A stretch of DNA of 64,000 nucleotides, from positions 68,008,371 to 68,072,370 of the forward strand of contig CATQJL010000223.1 in assembly GCA_958299035.1 (NCBI GenBank), in the 5' to 3' direction. The notes under the pieces were generated by a model. It was not told where the DNA came from. It ran no database searches and worked only from the letters and a program-made list of their open reading frames with translations. Both the position numbers and the translations under genes were made by a program. Source of the stretch: Cylicocyclus nassatus. Lineage: Eukaryota; Nematoda; Chromadorea; Rhabditida; Strongylidae. This document shows positions 55,315 through 64,000 of this stretch, in pieces. The stretch's first letter is position 1; each line of letters begins with the position of its first letter.

Positions 55315-56415
55315 CAATTTCGGCGTTGGCTACAAAACATCAGTCTCAACTTAATCAAGGAATGCCTTGGATGTAACATCTTTAAATGGTCGGGCAATTT
55401 TTACGCACAAATAAGAGGGCTGGCGATGGGGCAAAGACTAGCGCCGGTTCTTGCTGTCTGCTTTATGAGCAAGATAGAAGAGCCTGTATTAACGCGACGT
55501 CCCCTAATGTACTGTCGATATATAGACGATTGTTTCATTGTGACTTCGACTCAGTCCGGAATGGATGAGTGCTTCAAGACCCTCAATGAACAATCGCAGT
55601 ACATTAGCTTAACTAGAGAGAAACCTCACGATGGCTGGTTACCCTACCTTAACACACAGGTGATGTTGGCAAACGGCGCTGTACACATTAAATGGTATCG
55701 GAAAGAGAGCAGCAAGAACATTATCTTACACGCCACTTCTGCTCACCCAACTGCCGTGAAACGTGCGGTTATCCGCAACATGTTTAAGACAGCCAGCAGT
55801 GTGTGCAGCGGAGAAAGTGAGAGACTTGAGTCTCTGGAAATGGCACGCGTCATAGCTTCCAACAACGGATACTCGCTGCAATCGAAAGCCTCCAAACGAA
55901 CATACATGAATGCAAGCAACCAAAGTCGAACACGTGTTCCTTTATGCTTGCCGTTCATATGCGACAAAGTGACCAACGCAGTCAAACGATGTATTACGCA
56001 AGCACAGTTGGATAATGATGTTGTTCTAGTGAATTTACCACAAGACAACATCAAGAAACAACTGGTGCGAAATCGATTATACGATAGAGCTTGCACATCG
56101 CGAAATTGTGTTGTGTGCACTAACGGAAGGTCAGGAGATTGCTCAAAAAGTGGTGTAGTTTACCAGTTGGAATGTCGAACATGCCGGGCCATTTACATCG
56201 GCGAGACCGGTCGACCGCTTTTTGTACGTGTAAATGAACATCTGGCCAGCAAAAGAAGACAGAGCCTTGTGAGCCCATTGGGGAAACATAGAAGCGAAGA
56301 TCATGGCGGCGAAGACTTTGACATAAATTGCAGCATACTGGCAATCGAGGACAACATCTCTGCTCGAAAAGTGTTAGAAGCCGCGTTCATTCTTGCTCGT
56401 AACCCAATTAAATAG
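55315..56415 (+). CDS. Penelope-like polyprotein, 5'-truncated (RT palm to GIY-YIG)
   Basis: The open frame starts at 55315, after TAA, inside the RT (IKECLGCNIFKWSGNFYAQI, then RGLAMGQRLAP). Counting from the first Met at 55426 (329 residues), the YIDD active site is at 32-35, a connector follows, then a C-x4-C-x2-C cluster, and the GIY-YIG nuclease spans about 243-325 with YIGETGR and a late Glu in LEAAFI. RT plus C-terminal GIY-YIG is the Penelope hallmark. The N-terminal RT motifs are missing. The frame is uninterrupted to TAG, so this copy is young or partly constrained. 64% or so of positions look shared with 62584-63556 by eye. Confidence 0.88.
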   Translation, partial: QFRRWLQNISLNLIKECLGCNIFKWSGNFYAQIRGLAMGQRLAPVLAVCFMSKIEEPVLTRRPLMYCRYIDDCFIVTSTQSGMDECFKTLNEQSQYISLTREKPHDGWLPYLNTQVMLANGAVHIKWYRKESSKNIILHATSAHPTAVKRAVIRNMFKTASSVCSGESERLESLEMARVIASNNGYSLQSKASKRTYMNASNQSRTRVPLCLPFICDKVTNAVKRCITQAQLDNDVVLVNLPQDNIKKQLVRNRLYDRACTSRNCVVCTNGRSGDCSKSGVVYQLECRTCRAIYIGETGRPLFVRVNEHLASKRRQSLVSPLGKHRSEDHGGEDFDINCSILAIEDNISARKVLEAAFILARNPIK

Positions 56416-56703
56416 CAAGAATGAACAGTTGCCTGTGACGAATGATCTGAAGCCGTTCTTATCATTTTGTGATTTCGATAGCCTATAGCTATTTAAACAT
56501 GTCCAAACCAGTTAGACTGTTTATTGTTACCGTACACTGTAGGCGACCTAAAGAGCCTCTATCGTGCTCTTCTCTGGGAGTCTTGGTAAGTTGATCGAGC
56601 TTGGACGCTGGACTGCGGTTGCATTGGACGAGTCAAACGTGCGAGTTGGTCGAGGCATTTGATGGCATAATACGTTTGATAAAAGTGATTGACTCACTTT
56701 CAG

Positions 56704-56739
56704 GCCTCTGAGGACGGCGTATCCGCCGAAACGTTAGGC
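56704..56739 (+). ncRNA. Hammerhead ribozyme-like motif in Penelope 3' end
   Basis: GCCT (56704-56707), CTGAGGA (56708-56714), stem II GGCG/CGCC with a four-base loop, GAAAC (56728-56732), GTT and AGGC (56736-56739), which pairs with GCCT. All invariant bases are present, with one extra C before stem II. It lies about 290 nt after the Penelope stop codon, in the expected terminal repeat. Confidence 0.65.
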
Positions 56740-57054
56740 AGCACAATAAATTGTTGCTGTAAAAACCTGTCGTGGCAAAGAAGAAATTGAGCAATCACAA
56801 CTTATTTTGTGTATATTCTATTATTTAGTACCGCTTAGCACAGCGATAAGTTATTAAATGTTAATTTTTCTTCCTGGGATGTACGATCAAATTTATGTGT
56901 TCGCTACGAATATAATTGCTAGCGCAAAACTATGGTTCTTATATTTAATATCTTATAGTGTGTTTGTATTTATGTTTATTTACCTGTTCGCGGAACAAGG
57001 AGCACGAGCTCGATGTTGCGCAAACAATATTTGAATCGTTAACGTATATCACAA

Positions 57055-57370
57055 GCTCAGACAATCGCCGGGGGCAGGCGGGCACCGGAAAATAGATTGC
57101 TGATCTTTCCCTGCTCGCGGATTTTTTGGAAAGCAATCAGGAATTTTCGGAAGACCGCTTGCTGAGTTCTCGATTCCTTAGAGATTCAGCAATATATCTG
57201 CAAAATATAAAAGCGAAAAAAACTCAACAGGCGGTCTCTCAAAAATCCGCTGACTCAGCAAGCGGTCTTCCGAAAAGTCCTGATTGCTTTCCAAAAAATC
57301 CGCGAGCGGAGTGCGAGAAATCAGCAATCTATTTTTCCGGTGCCCGCCTGCCCCCAGCGATTATCTGAGA
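57055..57370. mobile_element. Palindromic TIR MITE related to 26251-26828
   Basis: CTCAGACAATCGCCGGGGGC at the left is inverted at the right (GCCCCCAGCGATTATCTGAG). Arms of about 115 bp match, including GCAATCAGGAATTTTCGGAA and its inverse. The plus ORF at 57126-57368 runs over both arms and is not a gene. Confidence 0.75.
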
Positions 57371-57755
57371 GGGAACTCTGATTGTTTTCCCGCGCCCTTT
57401 GCTCTAGAAGGGATGTTTATTATTGATCATCGTTAAGCGGGCTAAGTCCGTATGTAAGCTTAACATAGATATCCAATGACTTGACATGTCATCAATGGAC
57501 GTCTTGGGCGCTATTCGATCTTTCTTAACTGGGAATAAACTCGAACTCCGAAATGTCTACTACCATGATATCGTTAACATCGGCCGTGACCAGCATAAGA
57601 ACCAAGAGAATTAACTAAAGACTGAACAGGACCAATTAGAAAACCAACAAGAAACTTCTACCAAGGAGATTAAACTGTACGCAGAACGACAAGACCAAAT
57701 TGGCTCTTGGTAAGTTAGTCATGTTTACTTGAGTAAGTAAGCAGGTAAGTTCAGT

Positions 57756-59515
57756 ATGTTGCAAGTGACAAATTTACCACTTCCATTTGAACTTTCTGAA
57801 GGACAGGCATTGCAAGCATTCCTCGACGAAATTGATTACTTTGAACCCCTTTTTGATGCTGAGCGTAAACTGCTAGCCGACGATATCCTCTACGTAAATG
57901 GAGGACCTACGTACAACAAGGTGGTAAGTAAATGCTACTCAGAAGGAATAAGTCTAAATTTAGTTTTTTTTTGCACAATGTCATCATGATTATTTTATGG
58001 TGCCGATTTCCAGTTGATGCTTGTGGCGAGTAACCAAAAAGTTTCCAGAGGTATGTGGACGAAATATTACGCTGAACGGTAAAAAAGGGACAGCTTGATT
58101 TTATTATATTTTGAGATTTTTTGCTCCCACCAAAATAAGCAGGTTGCAACTCAAACGTCGCTTACATAGCTGGCCTTCGCCTACTATTCTGGCAACGCGT
58201 TACTGCTTCTATCTCATAACCGTATGCGTGACACCGCGAAGAAATTAGACAAGGTTTCTAAAACGTTTCTCAATCTTGCGCTGTTATATTGAAGCCATAT
58301 TCACGCAGAATGTATGGACCCTTGAGGTGTAGCTTAAGGCTCTAAGATCGAAAAATTAGATTTACTTGAAAGGCCAACTTTCTCCATGCAAGGCCTGTCT
58401 TTGTGAACTGAGCGAGCAGTTTTCAGGACAGCTACAACACTGAATTGAAGCCATATTTCACTTGAATCAAGCGTTTCCCAACGGTGCATACTCACTCATT
58501 GCGGTCAGTACTTTCTCATCTAAACTTGTGATTGCAAGCAGCACTATCTAACGTCTTATCATGACAAACCATTAACGCTTACGGTTGGACATGTGTACCA
58601 GATATAATAGACTTTTAGTGGCGGATCACACAGCCGCAACTGGCGGCGCCAAGGGCACTTCAACTCATGTAGCGGCGTCCTGCACTTGTACATATATCAT
58701 CAATATGACCTTTTTTTGTCATTTCGCATGCTTAAAGGTTTTTTGATTTCGGTAACCGTGTATTCTAACATTTTCATAGTTCTAGACAATCGCATTTCGG
58801 TGTTATATGCCCAGGCAGTCCAGATGACGGAAAGGTATGGGTGCATTATTCAAATAGGTGTGTTCATCTTTTGCAAATTGCAACACTGCGAACGATGCGA
58901 AAAGCCCTCGTTACCAGGTTATACGTGTCGGAGGGAGAGCAATTAAGTGGGGAAAACAATGAGTTAGCAGAAGAAGCCCCACTACACTACGCAGAAACGC
59001 TAGAGCGGACAACATCGTCTGAACGCGGAAGAGTGCCTCGACCTCTTGAACGAATAAAGGAGAATAAAAGTGAGTTCGTGAAGGAAAAAGTTTGAGAAAG
59101 GGCTTGCTACATCTTCTTCATCCTGCAAATGCGGTACTGTTGATGAGCGTGACAGCGTGGCGCTATCAGAAAACTCGAAACCAAGGAAACTGAGCAATTA
59201 GAAAACGCAGTACCGAAGCTCCAATCTGCCAATGCCTGCGTAAGTTGAGGAAAAAGAAGGATAAGTTCTACGGATGGCAAATTCTGATCTTCCTGAAGCA
59301 GCTGCGAGAAGCAGCTTCGAACATATTACGACTATTGACATTCAGATTACGAGGGAGAAGAAAGAGCATGCGAGCCAACCTATGAGGAACTCATGAGAAA
59401 CCGAATTGAAGGAAAAGAGAATAGGAGGAAGTCGTGTACCCTAGACTCCCTAGCGAAAATAGAGCAGGCCCTAAGTATGAAGCAGAGTGGACGGTGCCAA
59501 GCCCCCCGGAGGTGA
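57756..59515 (+). CDS. Unrecognised multi-exon gene, model incomplete
   Basis: Exon a is 57756-57923 (MLQVTNLPLPFELSEGQALQ..., donor GTAAGT). Exon b is 58014-58050, after TTTCCAG and before GTATGT. Exon c is 58815-59069, after TGCCCAG and before GTGAGT. Phases agree (0, then 1, then 1). Exon c reads SPDDGKVWVHYSNRC and then becomes acidic and charged (ENNELAEEAPLHYAETLERT). Later pieces are plausible but I could not join them in frame: KLETKETEQLENAVPKLQ (about 59170-59240, then GTAAGT), and a last exon after ATTCAG from 59349 to the TGA at 59513-59515 (DYEGEERACEPTYEELMRNR...). The charged C-terminal part suggests coiled coil. Function unknown. It may be partly decayed. Confidence 0.5.
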
Positions 59516-59961
59516 CTTTTCGAGGATGGCGTGTAAAAAATAAGAATCACTTTGATCTGTGATTACATTTGTCGGGTTATTGGATTACGTGTTTGAGCGC
59601 GAAAGGCATAACGTGGTTGATTGTTCAATTAGTCAGTTTCAATTTTGTTGTTTCGGACCTAACCGGCGTTGCCTCAATAGGCTGTATCCTTGTAATCTTT
59701 GCTGCTAATAAATCTTTTGCGCTAGCAAGTCTAATCTACGCACGTGGTCCATTTTATCCAAACACGCATAAAAGTCTTTACTTTTTGATACTTTCCCTTT
59801 TTTCGGAGTTCCGTGCTTTTTGCACTTTCAGAGCACCGCAACTCTGCTTGCGTACGGAGGCAATCCAGATACGAAAAACATGCGAGTGCATCAGTCAGTT
59901 CTTTTGGACGTAATCATCGTAAAGACCTACTTTGATTTCATTACAATTTTATTTCGTCCAG

Positions 59962-60278
59962 CAGAAGAAATACTTGAGGAAGCATATATCGTTGATGTCG
60001 ACTCGAAAAGGGCTCCTATGGACTTGACTGTTTTGAACAAAAAAGGGAAAATATGGACGATGGCGGCTGGCGGTGTCTTTTTTCATTGACCAGTGTACGA
60101 TGTTTCGCAACGAATTCTCATTTATTATGGTCCGTTTTTTCCACAACATAGCTTCAACTTCACAATACTGCCCATCTAGGTGTTATTTCCGGACTGTTCT
60201 TCCACACACTTTTCACATTAGTGCAGGATGCTCCGTTTATCGTACTATGGGGTTGCATCAGCATCGAATCATGTGAAT
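59962..60278 (+). pseudogene. ATP-citrate lyase-like fragment (two exon remnants)
   Basis: After an acceptor (TTTCGTCCAG, ending 59961) the frame reads EEILEEAYIVDVDSKRAPMD and then LTVLNKKGKIWTMAAGG, up to 60072 before GTGTCT. This strongly recalls the citrate/succinyl-CoA-ligase-type segment of ATP-citrate lyase, where an EEAYIADLD-type stretch leads to a LNxKGRIWTMVAGG motif. A second piece after GTGCAG (from 60227) reads GCSVYRTMG, like the following glycine-rich loop with one codon lost, and then degenerates to a stop. The enzyme makes cytosolic acetyl-CoA from citrate. Only a small fragment is here, so it is called a pseudogene or gene fragment. Confidence 0.5.
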
Positions 60279-60289
60279 GTGAGCAAAAA

Positions 60290-61823
60290 GTCTTCTTTGA
60301 AGAGTTGTATTTGCTTCCATTGATATTCACTATAATCCATGCACCAGTTTTTCCCTATTTTACCTCTTCATTCATCTTTTGTTTCAGTTTCCCTCCCCGT
60401 TGCTTTGATAAAGTTCATAGTTCTTTGCTTCACCGCAGCGTTCTCTCAAATAGAGTACACCTTAACCAGAGGGCATGAACTTTACTCATATTTTGTTTGT
60501 ACCTAAGATTTCAAATTCCGACACTTTGTCATTAAGATTTTGCTTCTATTCATCTTCTTTTTGCACAGGATCAAGTTGTTCGATTGATATGGATTGTCAG
60601 CTCATAAGGGAAGCTATTTGACTTAGCCCGGCCTTATGGCAAGAAAGATAACTACTGATTTAGCTTCAAATGATTTCAAATGCTATTCCTAGCTGCCGCG
60701 CACCAATCCGAAGCAAGTTGCGAGCTTTTTCTTGCGCCAAGTTTGCATACTAGAACATGGGAAGACTGCTTGTAGATAAAATTCTATAAGAAAAAGGTGC
60801 TGAGATATCGAAATAATACAGATCCAATCTTTTTCACTCAAAAGAAGCTTAACTAAGTGTATTGGCACTTAGATGGTGATGCCATGATGCCATAAGTCCG
60901 ATGAGCATGCCAATTTTGCGCAGGAAAAAAATATATGTGGCTTCGGAATTGTGCGCGGCAGCTATGAATAGCATATTTGGAATCAGCGTTTGAAGCTATT
61001 CAGAACAAATATGTCCCTTGCCAAAAGGCCGAGCTAAGTTAGGTGGCTTTTCTTATTGAAGACGGTGTTATGGAAAAAAAGAAATGAACTACAGAAAAGC
61101 AATGACGGAATTAACCACACTAAGATGTATCTCCAATCGGATAGACCATAAAGCAAATAACAAATTCTTTTTTTGACTAATACTTCGAATAAACATATAC
61201 AAGTTTTCATTACATCTGACGCATGATCCAATGAGTGCGGACTACATTTGAATGACGTATGAGCCATACTCAAGCTTTTGTTCTATCTCAATGTAAAATT
61301 ATATCTCTAATTGTTTGGGGTTGTCATGAATCACCAGATGCACCATTCTTTCCTTCTAGTTAGTTTGAGCGTTTTTGACCTGATGTACCAGCGACTTGGC
61401 AAATCACAAAACGCGTTTACTGGCAGCTTCAGGTACTACTGCGTTATAGTGAATGCTCTTTCTGTTCTGTATCTCATGTGTACCTAACCCCAACTTTTGA
61501 TATAAGCTTGACTTCAGTTAGAAGTTGAATTTGACTAACATTATGGGCTTCCGTGATGTTACATTGGCTCCTGTTTGATCAATATCAACACTTCGTTGCA
61601 ACCTGAGATATAACCAGTGGATGCGAATCAAAGAAGTTTCTGTAATTTTATAAGGATTTCTGGCCTGAGACAATAAATAAATATCTGGACATCGTTTGCA
61701 AAATGTGCCAATTGGAAACCTTAGACCTTGCGAAAGCTCAGATATGTTTTCAGAGCGATCTACTTGCACATTCACGATAATACGACCCACCGCTGAATCG
61801 TACGTGTTCTGCCATTTCGGACA
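60290..61823. other. No recognised gene
   Basis: AT-rich DNA. The minus ORF at 61518-61790 (VQVDRSENISELSQGLRFPI) has fairly even codon use but no recognised family. No repeats noticed. Confidence 0.35.
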
Positions 61824-61945
61824 AGAAGCAAAGAGGCAGTCAAGCTACCTTTTAACTGGGAGTGCTTAAACGCGGATGTGTACCTCATCCACCCATGAGA
61901 GCTTAGATCAGAGGCTGAGCCAAATCATCTGAAACGTTTATCTCG
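61824..61945. repeat. Dispersed repeat shared with 4910-5020
   Basis: It matches the copy in the first 5 kb from AGAAGCAAAGAGGCA to CATCTG. It is flanked by CGACAATACGACCCACCGGT (near 61935) and a similar CACGATAATACGACCCACCG (near 61773). A further ACAATACGACCCACGGGTGG ends the window at 63974, so this word marks the end of some repeat family. 61980-62568 shows no gene. Confidence 0.45.
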
Positions 61946-62568
61946 ACAATACGACCCACCGGTGGGTCGTAAGATTCATGAAGCGCTAGCTTAGCCAGTT
62001 TACGACGGAATTCTTCGGAGTTCTAGCACATGATTGGGGCACCTAGGTGAAGCTTCAGCCAGAGTGGTCCATGCTCGGGATACTGTAATGAAAGTTCCGG
62101 TAGGTATATCGTAGATAGACATAAGGCACAGACTTTTAGCTCAAATTCTCCGCAAAATGATGCTGTTTCTAGGTAATCAAGTTTACTTGTAATAGTAATA
62201 GTAGTACGGGGATGGACAAGAGGCTGACACTAGCCCACCAAAAAATTATCCATTTTATTGATTTTATTGACTTTTTGCATTTTTCATCTTAGGAAGCTCG
62301 AATTTTGCATAAATAAGTTTTGTATCATGCTGATTACGAGAATGATATTCTCAAGTTTTTATACCATCTTCTTACCTCAGTTTTTTGATTTCTACAAAAA
62401 TTCTACCGTACTGCTACCGTAGCCCCACTGTGGGACAGTAGTGAACAAAGTGGACACTACAAACGTAATCAGCACGTGAAACAACTCTAAAACACAATTT
62501 TTCATGGAAATCTATTGTTTGGTTTCTACAGGATGACTACCGTAACCTTACCGTATAACGCCGAAAAC

Positions 62569-62583
62569 TGAAATTAGTTTTTT
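62569..62583 (+). repeat. Target-site duplication, left copy
   Basis: TGAAATTAGTTTTTT lies immediately before the truncated Penelope sequence and recurs immediately after its 3' end at 63875-63889. The T run makes the exact edge uncertain by one or two bases. Confidence 0.75.
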
Positions 62584-63556
62584 ATGTACTGTCGCTACAT
62601 AGACGACTGTTGCATTGTCACGACAACAAGTCCGAGATGGACGAGTGTTTTAAAATACTCAATCAACAGTCTAAGTACATAAGTTTGACAAGAGAGAAAC
62701 CTCGAAACGGTTGGTTGGCCTACTTGAACATGCAGATGACGTTTGTAGATGGCTCAGTATGCACCAAATGGTACCGCAAAGAAAGTAGCAAAAACATAAT
62801 CTTGCACGCTCAATCCGCTCACCCACTAGCCGTTAAACGTGCCGTAATTCGCAATATCTTGAAAACGGCAGCGAAGAGCAGTACTGGTGAGATTGAGAAG
62901 CATGAATCACTAAAACTGGCGGCCGATATAATGTTATCCAATGGTTATACAACACGACCCAGACGAAACAAAAAGGCAACAACGCAACTAAAAGATCAGG
63001 TCACCAACAAGGTACCTTTATGCCTGCCCTTTATCTCTGAAAAAGTCACTATGGCGATCAAGCGATGCCTGATACAAGCGAATCTCGAGGATGACGTTAT
63101 TCTAGTAAATATTCCTCGCGACAACATAAAGAAACAACTAATCCGCAATAGACTCTACGACAAAGCTTGTAACTTACGAGATTGCGCGATCTGCCCATAC
63201 GGAAAAATCGGAGATTGCACAAAATGTGGTGTCGTTTACGAAATCCATTGTTTGAAATGTTCCGCCAATTATATTGGCGAGACCGGCCGACCATTGGGCG
63301 TACGTTTGAATGAACATCTAACTGGCAAAAGAAAACAGAGCATGATGAGCCCACTAGGTAAACACAGAAAGTTAGAGCACGAAGGAACGGATTACGATAT
63401 AAGGTGCACAATACTAGCCTATGAAAGTCAAATAGCTGCGCGAAAGGCTTTGGAAGCGTCTTTCATTTTTACGCGTGATCCCAAAATGAACAGCAAGAAT
63501 GAACAGTTATCCATTACCGCCGATCTCATGCCGTATATTCCGTTTTGCGAGCTATA
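62584..63556 (+). pseudogene. Penelope RT/GIY-YIG coding remnant, one frameshift
   Basis: MYCRYIDDCCIVTTTSP runs in one frame, and after a one-base loss near 62630 the frame from about 62610 continues without a stop for 315 codons. The GIY-YIG domain begins near residue 207 of that frame (GVVYEIHC, YIGETGR, late Glu in LEASFI), preceded by C-x4-C-x2-C. The N-terminal RT is absent. Sequence is clearly homologous to 55315-56415. Confidence 0.85.
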
Positions 63557-63787
63557 GATCGTCTGAGCGTATATAAACAGTTATGTGACATACACACTGC
63601 TCATTCATGTGTCACCACAGTCGAACGGGCTCGTCTAAAGCGGTTGCACACTGCAATATCGGTAATACACTGGTGAGTGAAAGTCATGGCCCAACCTCCT
63701 TCTTCCACACTAGATGAATCGAATATGCAAGTGGGAAGAGGTGTTTGGCGGTCAAGAGCAGACATCCATGTGAGTGACACCTTTCAG

Positions 63788-63822
63788 GCCTCTGATGACG
63801 GCGTGTAGCCGAAACGTAAGGC
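63788..63822 (+). ncRNA. Hammerhead ribozyme-like motif in Penelope 3' end
   Basis: GCCT (63788-63791), CTGATGA (63792-63798), stem II GGC/GCC with a five-base loop, GAAAC (63811-63815), GTA and AGGC (63819-63822), which pairs with GCCT. This is the closest match here to the canonical CUGAUGA...GAAA core. Stem III is the palindromic ACGU. Predicted cleavage is after GTA. Confidence 0.7.
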
Positions 63823-63874
63823 AATAAAGGTATTACTATAAAAAACCTGTTCGGCACAGAACAAATACTGAAAT

Positions 63875-63889
63875 TGAAATTAGTTTTTT
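63875..63889 (+). repeat. Target-site duplication, right copy
   Basis: TGAAATTAGTTTTTT repeats the 15 bases at 62569-62583 directly after the Penelope tail. Confidence 0.75.
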
Positions 63890-64000
63890 TTCGATAATCA
63901 GCGCCTTCGATTACCTCCAAAAATTCTCGAAGACATGTTTTGAACTTTTCCCAAAAAGACTACCATCTCGGACAATACGACCCACGGGTGGTTCGTAATT

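Larger units (their letters stand above)
62584..63874 (+). mobile_element. 5'-truncated Penelope-like insertion (1.29 kb)
   Basis: It begins within the RT at ATGTACTGTCGCTACATAGACGAC (YCRYIDD). It continues through the coding region to the TAG at 63554-63556 and the tail with a hammerhead motif, and ends before the second target duplication. Truncation at the 5' end with a 15-bp duplication is the expected product of target-primed insertion. Confidence 0.85.

Noticed and set aside
55743..56344. Minus-strand ORFs of 125 and 74 codons
   Set aside because: They are mirrors of the Penelope coding frame.

Overview
The window looks like repeat-rich chromosomal DNA of a nematode, possibly a strongylid or hookworm-like species of clade V. 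The reasons are AT-rich DNA, coding introns of about 50 nt ending in TTTTAG, TTGCAG or TTACAG, TTTCAG sites just before start codons (as expected for spliced-leader trans-splicing), and the mix of Tc1/mariner-type MITEs, Helitrons, a BEL-like solo LTR, decayed LINEs and Penelope-like elements. This assignment is an inference from sequence style. There is no bacterial-type gene organisation.

The most interesting content is a dispersed array of small secreted cysteine-rich protein genes, all on the + strand: 3387-3883, 8936-9297, 16071-18355, a decayed copy at 25657-28116, 38661-39075 and 41501-41846. Each has three exons. Exon 1 encodes a signal peptide, exon 2 (normally 84 or 87 nt) one C-x3-C...C-x3-C module, and exon 3 a second C-x3-C...C-x7-C module. 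The mature peptides are about 58-66 residues with eight cysteines at fixed spacing, and I do not recognise the family. Four of the loci (about 2.5-4.7, 11.8-19.2, 25.6-28.2 and 35.0-39.9 kb) sit in diverged copies of one duplicated segment that also carries a shared promoter block with a TATTTAA box.

The duplicated segments have been filled by mobile elements. Comparing copies reveals empty sites and exact target duplications: TTAA for one MITE family, TA for Tc1/mariner-type elements, and CATAT for a solo LTR. Three Penelope-like retroelement loci with GIY-YIG endonuclease domains lie at 20.2-22.8, 55.3-56.8 and 62.6-63.9 kb. Several Penelope ends carry sequences that fold as minimal hammerhead ribozymes, as does a separate palindrome at 5.4-5.7 kb.

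Layout: 0.4-2.5 kb decayed LINE; 2.5-4.7 kb first gene unit; 5-8.8 kb MITEs; 8.9-9.3 kb gene; 10-11.8 kb little recognisable; 11.8-19.2 kb second gene unit with nested transposons; 19.4-24.8 kb nested Tc1/mariner-type elements and an inverted Penelope pair; 25.6-28.2 kb pseudogene unit; 29-32.8 kb a 3.7 kb terminal-inverted-repeat element; 33-35 kb little recognisable; 35-39.9 kb gene unit; 41.5 kb gene; 42.5-51.2 kb MITEs, a Helitron fragment and a second decayed LINE; 51-55 kb tandem repeats and AT-rich DNA; 55-57.4 kb Penelope and a MITE; 57.7-60.3 kb an unrecognised multi-exon gene and an ATP-citrate-lyase-like fragment; 60.3-64 kb intergenic DNA and a third Penelope copy.
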